Position numbers and translations under genes: made by a program
Source of the DNA: an uncultured Lysobacteraceae bacterium
Lineage (GTDB): Bacteria; Pseudomonadota; Gammaproteobacteria; Xanthomonadales; Xanthomonadaceae
Direction of reading: 5' to 3'
Length of the DNA: 54,721 nucleotides
Assembly: GCA_937897645.1 (NCBI GenBank)
Contig: CALCNV010000071.1
Location: forward strand, 1 to 54,721
Notes under the pieces: generated by a model
Databases searched by the model: none
What the model was told of the DNA's origin: nothing
What the model saw: the letters and a program-made list of their open reading frames with translations, nothing else
Shown here: positions 27,401 through 35,580 of the stretch, piece by piece
Numbering within the stretch: the first letter of the stretch is position 1
How the letters are laid out: each line of letters starts with the position of its first letter

Positions 27401-29346
27401 GCTACGGCAATGTCGACCGCGAGGCCCTGGTGCGTGCGCCCATCGTGGCCGAAGCCAGCCTGCCACGCGTCCTCGCGCCCGGTGACAAGAGCACGGTGAC
27501 CCTGGACATCCAGAACTTCACCGGCAAGCCGGGTGACTTCAAGGTGCGCGTGGACGGCATAGGCCCACTGTCGATTGCACAAGCCACGCGCAGCGCCAAG
27601 CTCGGCACGGATGCCAAGACCACGCTCAGCTTCCCGCTTGTCGCCGGTGAGGGACACACCACGGCGCAAGTGCGCGTTCGCGTCGATGGCGGTGGCTTCA
27701 AGGTGGATCGCAAGTACGACGTGCCAGTGCGCGCGGCGTGGCCATCCGTCCTGCGGTCGCAGACGCGCGTGTTGGATCCGCTGGCTCCCATTGAACTGGG
27801 AACCGCGTTTGCCGATGGCTTGATGCCTGCCTCGGTGAACGTGCGCATGATGGTGAGCGCGTTGCCGCCGATTCCCTTCGCCAGCGCATTGAAAGGCGCG
27901 CTTGAATACCCCTATGGCTGCGCCGAGCAGACCACCAGCAAGGGCTATGCCGCGTTGGAACTGGATGACGCGACCGCGAAGTTGCTCGGCGTGCCCGGAT
28001 TGGATGCGAAGAAGCGCCGCGAACGCATGGAGGGTGCCTTCGGTCGCCTGGCCTCGATGCAGGTATCCAGCGGCCACTTCTCCATGTGGGGCGACGACAG
28101 TTATGTCAGTCCCGGATTGACGCCTTACATCGTGGAGTTCCTGCTGGATGCGAAGGAAGCCGGCTTCGCCGTGCCTGACAACGTGCTGCAGAAGGCCTTG
28201 GCGCGCTTGAGCGAAGACCTGCTTGCAGGTGGCGCGCAGTTCTACGGGTCCGACAAGCGCGAGCACCTCAAGTTCGCCAACCAGGCGTATGCCGGCTACG
28301 TGCTGTCGCGTGTCAACCGTGCGCCGCTAGGCACGCTGCGCGCGCTGTATGACAACGAACGTGGCAACAGCCTCACCGGCTTGCCCTTGGTGCACCTGGG
28401 CATCGCACTGTCGCAGCAGGGCGACAAGAATCGGGGTCGGAAGTCCATTGACCAGGCTTTTGCAATGAAGGGAGGTCGCCCCGAATTCCTGGGTGACTAC
28501 GGCACCAAGTTGCGCGATGACGCCTTGATGATCGCGCTGGTGCACGAGCGCAAGTTGAGCAAGCCCGAGTACGACACGCGCGCGGTTTCATTGGGTCGCG
28601 AACTCGACGCACGCCGCAACGCAGGCTGGATGTACCTGAGCACGCAGGAGCAGGTGGCACTGGCGCGGCTGGGCAAGGCCTTGATGGTCGACCAGCAGAA
28701 GCTGGTGTCCGGCACCTTCAGCCTCGGCGACACCACCGAAGCCATCGCGGCCACCAAGCTGTTTGGCCGCAGCTTCGACTACGCCGCCTTGGCGCGCGGC
28801 ATGCGCTTCGTTCCCGAAGGCCAGCCGCCGATGTTCGCCAGCATGGAGGTCGCCGGCATCCCGCGCACGCCGCCGGCCTTCGACAATCGCCAGATCGGCA
28901 TCGAGCGCAAGTACTACAGCACCGACGGCAAGGAGTGGAAGGGTGGAACCTTGAAGGAAGGCGAAGCATTGATCGTGCGCGTCAGCATCACGCCGGATGT
29001 CAGCATCCCCGACGCCCTGTTCACCGACTTGTTGCCTGCGGGCCTGGAGATCGAGAACTTCAACCTGGGCGATGCCAAGCAATGGGCCGACGTGGTGGTA
29101 GACGGCATCGGGATCAGTGATCGTTCCGGTTCTGCTGACATCAAGCACGAGGAATTCCGCGACGATCGCTACGTGGCGGCATTGAAGCTGGATCGCGGGC
29201 AGGCGGCCAAAGTCTTCTACCTTGTGCGTGCGGTCACGCCCGGCGTCTACAGCGTGCCGCCACCGCTGGTCGAAGACATGTACCGCCCGGACATCCGTGG
29301 CGTGGGCAAGTCGTCGCCGGCGGTGATCACGGTGGTGCAGCCGTGA
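24421..29346 (+). CDS. Bacterial alpha-2-macroglobulin lipoprotein (YfhM type)
   Basis: A 1641-residue periplasmic lipoprotein thought to trap foreign proteases. After a basic N-region comes a hydrophobic core and the lipobox LGAC (Cys32 from this start). MG-type beta domains follow, then the bait region, and the thioester motif CAEQ in YGCAEQTTS (the Cys codon is at 27919-27921), so the thioester Cys and Gln are both kept. The complement-like alpha-helical domain and a C-terminal receptor-like domain follow. ATG 24421 has AGGG eight bases upstream; 24415 and 24466 are alternatives. The gene for penicillin-binding protein 1C follows, a pairing known from E. coli yfhM-pbpC. Confidence 0.93.
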   Translation: MECTSQGKTNARIRWMRAFFVSALLLLALGACKRNETGQLPAPSGEPIKAQKQEVKGFGLSSIYPDENDGDLSIALEFTRPLVGSQDFDALLAVTDDKGAAVKGSWVLDEKGLILRFPYVEAARDYEVLVRANLLAADGSLLGKELKEKVHTGQLDPAVGFASQGSVLPARESRGLPVVSINVREVDVEFLKVSESNLPKFFSEYQRGGRRGSWDLDSDYDEHTPIGELAEPVYVNRFLLGGKPNERLLTYLPIQDIKELQEPGLYFAVMKRTGKFSGEFETAFFTVSDIGLHARAYKDKLFVHTASLNSGDAVGGVELRVLDAKGEVFLKGQTDANGNAMLTYTLDAGHVLTASRSKDVSMLPFNQPALDLSEFSVAGREAAWFDVFAWSGRDLYRPGETVRVNAILRDNDGKPIKPQPVFLRLKQPDGKVFRETRLQPGAQGYFSFEQVIPVEAPTGRWQVEFRTDPDSKDAVQGMTLRIEEFLPERMKLDLDTKQDVLKPGEPFAITATAAYLYGAPADGNRFTAKLAVAVEQHPLEQLPGYFFGDPTLSLPKEAKDVIDTTLDAQGMHQENIVLPVEAKPTSTIAAVVSGSVYETGGRTVNRTLKRVLWPANALVGVRPLFDDKDGADANSNARFELVRVDAAGKPQPAKGLKVTLVRERRDYHWNYDADGGWDYDFTQRFENLEVKTVDIGATAAKIDYPVEWGGYRLDVFDPTTGLTTRYPFNAGWSWDDENRGLDARPDKVKLALDKTGYKVGDTLKVTVTPPHPGKGLLMVESDRMLYVQEIDAKPGSTFEIPVTKDWERHDVYVTALVFRGGSVPSKITPARAVGVTHVPMDRRSRRVAVGLSAPKQMRPEQDMPVTVSVPELAGKQAHVTVSAVDVGILNITRFPVPDANAQFFAQRRLGVDAYDIYGRVIESFEGGSAKIRFGGDMALAALPQAKRPTSRVQTVDLFAGPVQLDAKGNARVKLKMPDFNGTLRVSALVYSDDRYGNVDREALVRAPIVAEASLPRVLAPGDKSTVTLDIQNFTGKPGDFKVRVDGIGPLSIAQATRSAKLGTDAKTTLSFPLVAGEGHTTAQVRVRVDGGGFKVDRKYDVPVRAAWPSVLRSQTRVLDPLAPIELGTAFADGLMPASVNVRMMVSALPPIPFASALKGALEYPYGCAEQTTSKGYAALELDDATAKLLGVPGLDAKKRRERMEGAFGRLASMQVSSGHFSMWGDDSYVSPGLTPYIVEFLLDAKEAGFAVPDNVLQKALARLSEDLLAGGAQFYGSDKREHLKFANQAYAGYVLSRVNRAPLGTLRALYDNERGNSLTGLPLVHLGIALSQQGDKNRGRKSIDQAFAMKGGRPEFLGDYGTKLRDDALMIALVHERKLSKPEYDTRAVSLGRELDARRNAGWMYLSTQEQVALARLGKALMVDQQKLVSGTFSLGDTTEAIAATKLFGRSFDYAALARGMRFVPEGQPPMFASMEVAGIPRTPPAFDNRQIGIERKYYSTDGKEWKGGTLKEGEALIVRVSITPDVSIPDALFTDLLPAGLEIENFNLGDAKQWADVVVDGIGISDRSGSADIKHEEFRDDRYVAALKLDRGQAAKVFYLVRAVTPGVYSVPPPLVEDMYRPDIRGVGKSSPAVITVVQP

Positions 29347-29413
29347 TGCCTCAACCGTGCTGAACGTCCAGCGACCATGAATAGCCAGCAGTGGGAAATA
29401 AAACTACGACGAC

Positions 29414-29450
29414 GTCATCCCGGCGAAAGCCGGGATCCATCTTGATCTTG
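29414..29450. repeat. GTCATCCC-type repeat, left arm only
   Basis: GTCATCCCGGCGAAAGCCGG followed by GATCCATCTTGATCTTG matches the left arm of the copies at 38088 and 38488. About 35 bp on, TCAAAATGG (29486-29494) is the start of the expected right arm. It then breaks off and is replaced by an unrelated palindrome (29496-29566). Confidence 0.75.
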
Positions 29451-29495
29451 CTCCTAGTTCCTGCATCGGCATGATTCAAGCAAAGTCAAAATGGG

Positions 29496-29566
29496 TGACC
29501 AGCCATGCGGCTGTTGAAAAGCACTTCCAGCGTTCGCTGGGTTTTCAACAGCCTAATGGCTGGTCA
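29496..29566. repeat. Chimeric palindrome upstream of pbpC
   Basis: TGACCAGCCAT ... CTGTTGAAAA (29496-29520) pairs with TTTTCAACAG ... ATGGCTGGTCA (29542-29566). The 4-bp insets GCGG and CCTA do not pair. The loop holds a small hairpin CCAGC GTTC GCTGG (29527-29540). It appears to have replaced the right arm of the GTCATCCC element at 29414. It ends 37 bp before the pbpC start. Confidence 0.75.
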
Positions 29567-29603
29567 TGACGTTCTGAGAGTGAAAGTGGAAGCGAAAGAA
29601 AGA

Positions 29604-31940
29604 ATGCGCCGCTTTCTACCATGGCTGCGTTGGGGCACCGTCGCCTTCCTGGTGACGTTGCTCGTACTCGACTTCACCTTTCCGCCACCGCTTCCCAAAG
29701 CCCGCGACACCAGCACGCTGGTCGTCGCACGTGACGGCACGCCGCTGCGTGCCTTCGCGGACTCCAATGGCGTGTGGCGCTATCCCGCGACACCAGAAAG
29801 CGTCTCGCCGCTCTACCTACAAGCACTGCTGAACTACGAAGATCGCTGGTTCTGGAAACACCCCGGGGTGAATCCGTGGGCCTTGCTGCGCGCGGGTGGG
29901 CAATGGCTGCAGGGTGGCCGCATCGTGTCCGGTGGTTCCACCCTCACCATGCAGGTGGCGCGCATCCTCGATCCGCACACGCGCACGCCGTGGGGAAAAG
30001 CCAAGCAGCTGTTGCGCGCAGTGCAACTCGAAGTACACCTGTCCAAGCGCGAGATCCTGCAGCTGTACCTGGAACGCGCACCCTTCGGCGGCACCATCGA
30101 AGGCGTGGAAGCGGCGAGCTGGGCCTACCTGGGAAAACCTGCGACGCGACTTTCACAGGCAGAAGCCGCCTTGCTCGCCGTGCTGCCGCAATCACCCAGT
30201 CGCCTGCGTCCTGACCGGCATCCCGAGGCGGCACGCATCGCGCGCGACAAGGTACTCAGGCGCATGGTCACGCTCGGCGTGTGGTCGCAGGTGGAAGTGG
30301 ATGACGCAAGCATCGAGTCGGTGGTGGCGCGTTCATTGAAGCCTCCACTCAGCGCTGCCTTGCTGGCCGAGCGCCTGCACCAGGACAATCCCAAAGCCGC
30401 GCGCATCGTATCCAGCATCGATCCCGAGCTGCAGCACACACTGGAAGAACGCGTGTCCTCGTACTTCTCCAGCCTGCCCGAACGCACCTCTGCCGCCTTG
30501 CTGGTGATCGACAACGAAAGCCTGCAGGCGCGCGCCTACGTGGGTTCGGTCAGCTTCGGCGACAAGCAGCGGCTGGGCCACGTCGACATGGTGCGGGCCT
30601 GGCGCTCACCGGGGTCCACGCTCAAGCCATTTTTGTATGGGCTTGCGCTGGATGATGGGCTCATCCATTCGGAGAGCCTGATGGTCGATGCACCGCAGAC
30701 ATTCGGTGGTTACCGGCCCGGTAACTTCGATTCCGCATTCAACGGTCCCATTGGTGCGGCGGAAGCCTTGCGCCTGTCGTTGAACGTGCCCGCGGTGGAT
30801 CTGCTGGATCGGGTTGGGCCCGCACGTTTCTCCGCGCGCCTGGCCAATGCCGGCATCGAATTGAAATACCCGACCGGGGGTGGCCCCAATCTGTCCATGA
30901 TCCTCGGCGGCACCGGCGTGCGGCTGGAAGAACTGGTGGGCGCGTTTGCTGCCTTCAATCGTGCCGGTGTCGCCGGACGCGTGCGCTACACGGAGGCCGA
31001 TCCGGTCATTGACCGCAGGGTGATGTCACCCGGGGCGGCGTGGATACTGCGCGAGGTGCTGGAATCCAATCCGCGGCCCGGCTATGGGCTGGGCACGTTC
31101 GACATCGGTTCGCGCCCGCGCGTGGCGTGGAAGACAGGCACCAGTTACGGCTTCCGTGATGCCTGGGCCATTGGGGGTACGCGGCGCTACACGGTTGGCG
31201 TGTGGGTAGGACGTCCCGACGGCACGCCGTTGCCCGGCCAGTACGGTGCAGTCACGGCACTGCCGTTGATGTTCGAGGTGATCGACAGCCTGCCGCGCGC
31301 GCGCAGCGACGGGGTGCCGGTGCCACCACCGGCAGGCGTGACCCAGGCCGAAGTCTGCTGGCCGCTGGGACTGCCGCCCGAAGACGATGCCCCGCAACTC
31401 TGCCAACGCAGGATGAAAGCGTGGACGCTGGATGGGGTGATTCCACCCACCTTCCCGGAGCGCGATGCGCGCCTGTGGAATGCGGGGCGTGAGCGCTTCG
31501 ACGTGGACGCGACCACGGGCTTGCGCCTTTCCGCGGATTGCAGCGCGACGCATGTATCGCGCGGTACGGAAATCGCACGCTGGCCTGCGCTTGCATCGCC
31601 CTGGCTGGCGGCACAGGAACGCCAGCAATCACGCTTGCCTGCATTGTCTGCTGACTGTCGCGACGATGGCCGCGATGCATCCGCCGAGTTGCGCATCGAA
31701 GGCATCAATGACCGTGCCACTATCGCCCGTGCACCGGGCAGCACGCATGCCGCGCGGTTGCAATTGCGTGCATTGGGTACCGAGGCACGCGTGCAATGGT
31801 TGCTGGATGGAAGATGGATTGCGGAGACGAAGGCAGGGCAATCGTTCCAGCACGAGTATGCGGAGCCGGGTGACCATGTCATCACCGCGTTGGCCGAGAA
31901 CGGTGCATGGGCACGTACCCGCTTCCGGGTGTTGCGTTGA
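29604..31940 (+). CDS. pbpC: Penicillin-binding protein 1C
   Basis: Bifunctional inner-membrane peptidoglycan synthase, 778 residues from ATG 29604. In-frame codons back to 29505 run through a palindrome and are unlikely to be translated. An N-terminal membrane segment (about 9-24) is followed by the GT51 glycosyltransferase (NYEDRWFWKHPGVNPWALL, GGSTLTMQVAR, KAKQLLRAVQLE), then the transpeptidase with SPGSTLKP (active serine in STLK), SLN and KTGTSYG. A C-terminal BiPBP_C-type domain completes it. It lies behind the alpha-2-macroglobulin gene. The family view is that PBP1C may repair peptidoglycan where the macroglobulin traps invading proteases. Confidence 0.95.
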   Translation: MRRFLPWLRWGTVAFLVTLLVLDFTFPPPLPKARDTSTLVVARDGTPLRAFADSNGVWRYPATPESVSPLYLQALLNYEDRWFWKHPGVNPWALLRAGGQWLQGGRIVSGGSTLTMQVARILDPHTRTPWGKAKQLLRAVQLEVHLSKREILQLYLERAPFGGTIEGVEAASWAYLGKPATRLSQAEAALLAVLPQSPSRLRPDRHPEAARIARDKVLRRMVTLGVWSQVEVDDASIESVVARSLKPPLSAALLAERLHQDNPKAARIVSSIDPELQHTLEERVSSYFSSLPERTSAALLVIDNESLQARAYVGSVSFGDKQRLGHVDMVRAWRSPGSTLKPFLYGLALDDGLIHSESLMVDAPQTFGGYRPGNFDSAFNGPIGAAEALRLSLNVPAVDLLDRVGPARFSARLANAGIELKYPTGGGPNLSMILGGTGVRLEELVGAFAAFNRAGVAGRVRYTEADPVIDRRVMSPGAAWILREVLESNPRPGYGLGTFDIGSRPRVAWKTGTSYGFRDAWAIGGTRRYTVGVWVGRPDGTPLPGQYGAVTALPLMFEVIDSLPRARSDGVPVPPPAGVTQAEVCWPLGLPPEDDAPQLCQRRMKAWTLDGVIPPTFPERDARLWNAGRERFDVDATTGLRLSADCSATHVSRGTEIARWPALASPWLAAQERQQSRLPALSADCRDDGRDASAELRIEGINDRATIARAPGSTHAARLQLRALGTEARVQWLLDGRWIAETKAGQSFQHEYAEPGDHVITALAENGAWARTRFRVLR

Positions 31941-32086
31941 GGCATCGCGTTGACGCTTGTCATGGCCGGGGTGTAACGTGAGCCAGCTAACAAAAAATCC
32001 TGTGCATGCAGGTGTTAAAAAATTGTCACGCATAGGTCGGGGCAGTCCGTAACTTCGATGTTGGACTTGTGGGGAGTCTTGAAGCC

Positions 32087-33514
32087 ATGGCGGAAAACCA
32101 GAAGATGAAACTCGGCACGCTGACCGCCATGGTGGTGGGTGGCATGGTGGGTGCGGGTGTGTTTTCAATACCCAGGAATTTCGCCCAGGCGACTGGCGTC
32201 TATGGTGCGTTGATCGCGTGGACCATCGCGGGCGCCGGCATGTTGATGTTGGCCCTGGTATTCCAGAACCTGGCCAGTCGCAAGCCTGATCTCGATGCAG
32301 GCGTGTATGCCTATGCACGCGCAGGTTTCGGGCCGTATCTCGGCTTCTTCTCTGCCTTCGGGTATTGGGCCAGCGCCTGCGTCGGCAACGTGTCCTACTG
32401 GATATTGATCAAGTCGACGCTCGGCGCCGTGTTCCCTGCGTTTGGCGAGGGCAATACATTGATGGCGGTGCTGGTGTCTTCAATCGGCATCTGGGCGTTC
32501 CATTTCATGGTGCTGCGCGGAGTGAAGGAAGCGGCGGCGATCAACAAGATCGTCACCATCGCCAAGGTCATCCCGCTGCTGGTGTTCCTGTTCCTGGTGC
32601 TGTTTGCATTCAAGCCTGACGTATTCGCGAACAACCTGTGGGGTGGCGGTGAAGCGGGCAGCTACAGCGGTTTGTTCTCGCAGGTGAAGGCGACCATGCT
32701 GGTCACGGTGTTCGTGTTCCTGGGCATCGAGGGCGCCAGCAACTATTCGCGTTTTGCCGAGAAGCGTTCGGACGTGGGCAAGGCGACCGTGATGGGTTTC
32801 CTGGGCGTCCTGGCCCTGTTTGCCTCGGTGTCGATCCTCGCCTACGGCGTGATGCCGCAGGCCGAAATTGCCCAGTTGCGCCAGCCATCAGTGGCAGGCG
32901 TACTCGAGTCAGTCGTGGGACGTTGGGGTGCGATCTTCATCAGCGTCGGCCTGGTCATTTCGGTGTTGGGTGCCTATCTCGCCTGGACGCTGATGTCGGC
33001 CGAAGTGCTGTCGATCGCGGCCAAGAAGAAGGACATGCCGGCCTTCCTGGCGCACGAAAACAAGAACCAGGTGCCGTCCACCGCGCTGCTGATGACTTCG
33101 ATGCTGATCCAGCTGGTGCTGATCGCCACCTTGTTCTCCGCCGATGCCTTCACCTTCGCGCTGTCGCTGTGCAGCCATCTTTCCCTGATCCCCTACCTGT
33201 TGTCGGCGGCCTTCGCATTCAAGCTGGCAAGCACCCGCGAAACCTACGATGTCAATTCGCAGGATCGCAACAAGGATCTGCTGATCGCGGTATTGGCCGT
33301 CATCTACACCTTGTTCCTGGTGTTCGCCGGTGGCCTCAAGTTCCTCGTACTCGGCTTCCTGGTCTACGCGCCGGGCACGGTGCTGTACTACATGACGCGC
33401 CGCGAACAGGGCAAGCAACTCTTCACGCCGGTGGAATGGCTGGTCTTCGCCATTGCCGTCATCGGCGCCATCGCCGCACTCCATGGCCTGATCACCGGCT
33501 GGATCACCATCTGA
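32087..33514 (+). CDS. arcD: Arginine/ornithine antiporter (APA family)
   Basis: Inner-membrane exchanger of 475 residues with about 12 hydrophobic segments. The APA signature near the N-terminus is GGMVGAGVFSIPRNFA. It is closest to the ArcD-type arginine/ornithine exchangers, which bring arginine in and carry ornithine out without energy cost. ATG 32087 is chosen because GGGGAG lies at a suitable distance; GTG 32069 is an in-frame alternative. The arginine deiminase gene starts 22 bp after the stop, so they form an operon. No clear FNR/ANR box (TTGAT-N4-ATCAA) was seen upstream. Confidence 0.88.
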   Translation: MAENQKMKLGTLTAMVVGGMVGAGVFSIPRNFAQATGVYGALIAWTIAGAGMLMLALVFQNLASRKPDLDAGVYAYARAGFGPYLGFFSAFGYWASACVGNVSYWILIKSTLGAVFPAFGEGNTLMAVLVSSIGIWAFHFMVLRGVKEAAAINKIVTIAKVIPLLVFLFLVLFAFKPDVFANNLWGGGEAGSYSGLFSQVKATMLVTVFVFLGIEGASNYSRFAEKRSDVGKATVMGFLGVLALFASVSILAYGVMPQAEIAQLRQPSVAGVLESVVGRWGAIFISVGLVISVLGAYLAWTLMSAEVLSIAAKKKDMPAFLAHENKNQVPSTALLMTSMLIQLVLIATLFSADAFTFALSLCSHLSLIPYLLSAAFAFKLASTRETYDVNSQDRNKDLLIAVLAVIYTLFLVFAGGLKFLVLGFLVYAPGTVLYYMTRREQGKQLFTPVEWLVFAIAVIGAIAALHGLITGWITI

Positions 33515-33536
33515 CCCACGAACAAGGACGAACACC

Positions 33537-34793
33537 ATGTCTGACACCACTACTGCTCCTGCCTTCGGCGTCCATTCCGAAGTAGGCACCTTGCGCAAGG
33601 TGATGGTGTGCGCGCCGGGCCTGGCGCACACGCGCCTGACCCCGAGCAATTGCGATGAACTCTTGTTCGACGACGTGTTGTGGGTGGACAACGCCAAGCG
33701 CGACCACTTCGACTTCGTCAACAAGATGCGCGACCGCGGCGTCGACGTCGTGGAAATGCACAACCTGCTGGCCGAAACCGTGGCCGTGCCCGAAGGCAAG
33801 AAGTGGATCCTTGACCAGCAGGTGGTGCCGAACCAGGTGGGCCTGGGCTTCATCGACGAGCTGCGCAGTTTCCTGGAGGGTCTGGACAACCGCAAGCTGG
33901 CGGAAACCCTGATTGGCGGCCTGTCGACGCTGGAATTCCCCGAGAGCGCGGGCGGTGCGGCGCTGAAGATCGTGAAAGAGGCCGCGGGCGTCACCGAATA
34001 CCTTCTGCCGCCGCTGCCCAACACCTTGTACACGCGTGACACGACCTGCTGGATCTATGGCGGCGTCACGCTCAACCCGCTGTACTGGCCCGCGCGCCAT
34101 GAGGAAACCATCCTCACCACCGCCATCTACAAGTTCCATCCGGATTTCGCCGGCAAGGTGAACGTGTGGTGGGGCGACCCGACCGAAGACCATGGGCAGG
34201 CGACGCTGGAAGGCGGCGACGTCATGCCGATCGGCAAGGGCATCGTGTTGATCGGCATGAGCGAGCGCACCTCGCGCCAGGCCATCAGCCAGTTGGCGGC
34301 AACGCTGTTCAAGAAAGGCGCTGCGGAACGCGTGATCGTCGCGGCCATGCCGAAGATCCGTGCCGCCATGCACCTGGACACGGTGTTTACTTTCGCGGAC
34401 CGCGATTGCGTGCTGCTGGCGCCGGACTTCATGAACCAGACCAAGACTTTTTCGTACCGTCCCAGCGACCATCCCAGCGGCGTCGAATTCCACGCCGAGA
34501 ACAAGCCGTTTGTTGACGTGGTGGCCGAAGGCCTGGGCATCAAGAAGATGCGCGTGGTCGAGGCGGGTGGCAGTGACTACCAGCGCGAGCGCACGCAGTG
34601 GGACAGCGGCGCCAACCTGGTCTGCGCCTCGCCGGGCGTGGTCTACGCCTACGACCGCAATACCTACACCAACACGCTGCTACGCAAGGCTGGCATCGAA
34701 GTCATCACGATCGTTGGTGCCGAACTGGGTCGCGGTCGCGGTGGCGGCCACTGCATGACCTGCCCGATCATCCGCGATCCCGTGGATTTCTGA
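33537..34793 (+). CDS. arcA: Arginine deiminase
   Basis: Cytoplasmic enzyme that hydrolyses arginine to citrulline and ammonia. The length of 418 residues and the catalytic cysteine at 406 (GGGHCMTCPI) equal those of the Pseudomonas aeruginosa enzyme. Other conserved strings are YTRDTTCWIYGG, LEGGDVMPIG and AAMHLDTVF. It is co-directional with arcD. Ornithine carbamoyltransferase (arcB) and carbamate kinase (arcC) do not follow: an intrinsic terminator ends the operon 16 bp after the stop. The ATP-yielding half of the pathway must be elsewhere or absent. Confidence 0.97.
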   Translation: MSDTTTAPAFGVHSEVGTLRKVMVCAPGLAHTRLTPSNCDELLFDDVLWVDNAKRDHFDFVNKMRDRGVDVVEMHNLLAETVAVPEGKKWILDQQVVPNQVGLGFIDELRSFLEGLDNRKLAETLIGGLSTLEFPESAGGAALKIVKEAAGVTEYLLPPLPNTLYTRDTTCWIYGGVTLNPLYWPARHEETILTTAIYKFHPDFAGKVNVWWGDPTEDHGQATLEGGDVMPIGKGIVLIGMSERTSRQAISQLAATLFKKGAAERVIVAAMPKIRAAMHLDTVFTFADRDCVLLAPDFMNQTKTFSYRPSDHPSGVEFHAENKPFVDVVAEGLGIKKMRVVEAGGSDYQRERTQWDSGANLVCASPGVVYAYDRNTYTNTLLRKAGIEVITIVGAELGRGRGGGHCMTCPIIRDPVDF

Positions 34794-34809
34794 TCCGGCA
34801 ATCGTTCTG

Positions 34810-34842
34810 AAAAAAGCCGCCACATCAAGTGGCGGCTTTTTT
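34810..34842. terminator. Intrinsic terminator after arcA
   Basis: GCCGCCAC ATCAA GTGGCGGC is a perfect 8-bp GC stem followed by TTTTTT; on the other strand it is also followed by a T-run (A6 at 34810-34815). It can therefore serve arcA and, in reverse, transcripts from the minus-strand gene at 34955. Confidence 0.9.
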
Positions 34843-34865
34843 ATTGATGGGTCTCGTTATTGCAC

Positions 34866-34933
34866 GTAGGAGCGACGTAAGTCGCGATCGAGCATCACCG
34901 CTAAAGCTTCATCGCGACTTACGTCGCTCCTAC
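34866..34933. repeat. Extragenic palindrome (GTAGGAGCGAC type)
   Basis: Perfect 23-bp arms at 34866-34888 and 34911-34933 with a 22-bp loop. The arm matches that of 18961-19028. It lies between the arcA terminator and the peroxiredoxin stop codon. Confidence 0.9.
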
Positions 34934-34954
34934 GCGCTTCCAGGCGCTCCTTGG

Positions 34955-35437
34955 TCAGCCTGGCAAATTCTCCAGCACATGCTCCGCCGCGGATACCTTG
35001 AACTCGCCCGGGGCTTCCACCCACAGTTCCTTCACTACGCCATCTTCGGCGTACAGCGCATAGCGCTTGGAGCGCACGCCCATGCCGTAGCCGCTGGCGT
35101 CCATCTCCAGGCCCAGGGCACGGGTGAGGTCGGCGTTGCCGTCGGCCAGCATCTGCAATCCGTCCGGTACGTCCTGCGACTTGCCCCAGGCCTGCATCAC
35201 GAACGGGTCGTTGACCGACACGCAATAGACTTCGATGCCGCGTGCGCGGAACGCCTCGAAATGCTCGATGAAGCCGGGCAGGTGGCGTTCCGAGCAGGTC
35301 GGGGTGAAGGCGCCGGGTACGGCGAACAGCACTGCCTTGCGTCCTTCGAACAGGGTGGGGGTGTCGATGGTCTCCACGCCTTCGCGGATGCGCTTGAGGG
35401 TGACTTCGGGAATGCGGTCGCCGATCTGGATGGTCAT
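34955..35437 (-). CDS. Peroxiredoxin (Prx5 type)
   Basis: Thiol peroxidase of 160 residues from ATG 35437. This start has a strong AAAGGAG ribosome site six bases upstream, whereas an in-frame extension to 35581 has no family similarity. The peroxidatic cysteine is C48 in the Prx5 motif PGAFTPTCSERHLPGF, and a second cysteine is C72 (VYCVSVND). It reduces hydrogen peroxide or organic peroxides in the cytoplasm. No fused glutaredoxin domain is present. It is a single gene, diverging from cbpA. Confidence 0.92.
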   Translation of the reverse strand: MTIQIGDRIPEVTLKRIREGVETIDTPTLFEGRKAVLFAVPGAFTPTCSERHLPGFIEHFEAFRARGIEVYCVSVNDPFVMQAWGKSQDVPDGLQMLADGNADLTRALGLEMDASGYGMGVRSKRYALYAEDGVVKELWVEAPGEFKVSAAEHVLENLPG

Positions 35438-35580
35438 GGAAGCTCCTTTAGGGTGGGGGAAGCATAGGGCTTGCCATGGTAAAGGGGCGTCAAGGCACAT
35501 GGAATCGCGGTGGGCAGCGCTAGCCCGTAAAATCAGCAAGGCGAGGCAACCCTGCGGCGCGCACTGGTTCGAGGCAAGCA

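Noticed and set aside
25138..28266. 1042-codon minus-strand frame opposite the alpha-2-macroglobulin gene
   Set aside because: It is the antisense of a strongly conserved gene, with His/Arg-rich shadow composition.
29505..29603. Upstream start for PBP1C at 29505
   Set aside because: Codons 29505-29603 run through a palindrome and have no family similarity; ATG 29604 gives the usual PBP1C length and N-terminus.
31941..32086. FNR/ANR box or ArgR site before arcD
   Set aside because: No TTGAT-N4-ATCAA or clear ARG box was seen; TGCATGCA occurs but is too short to assign.
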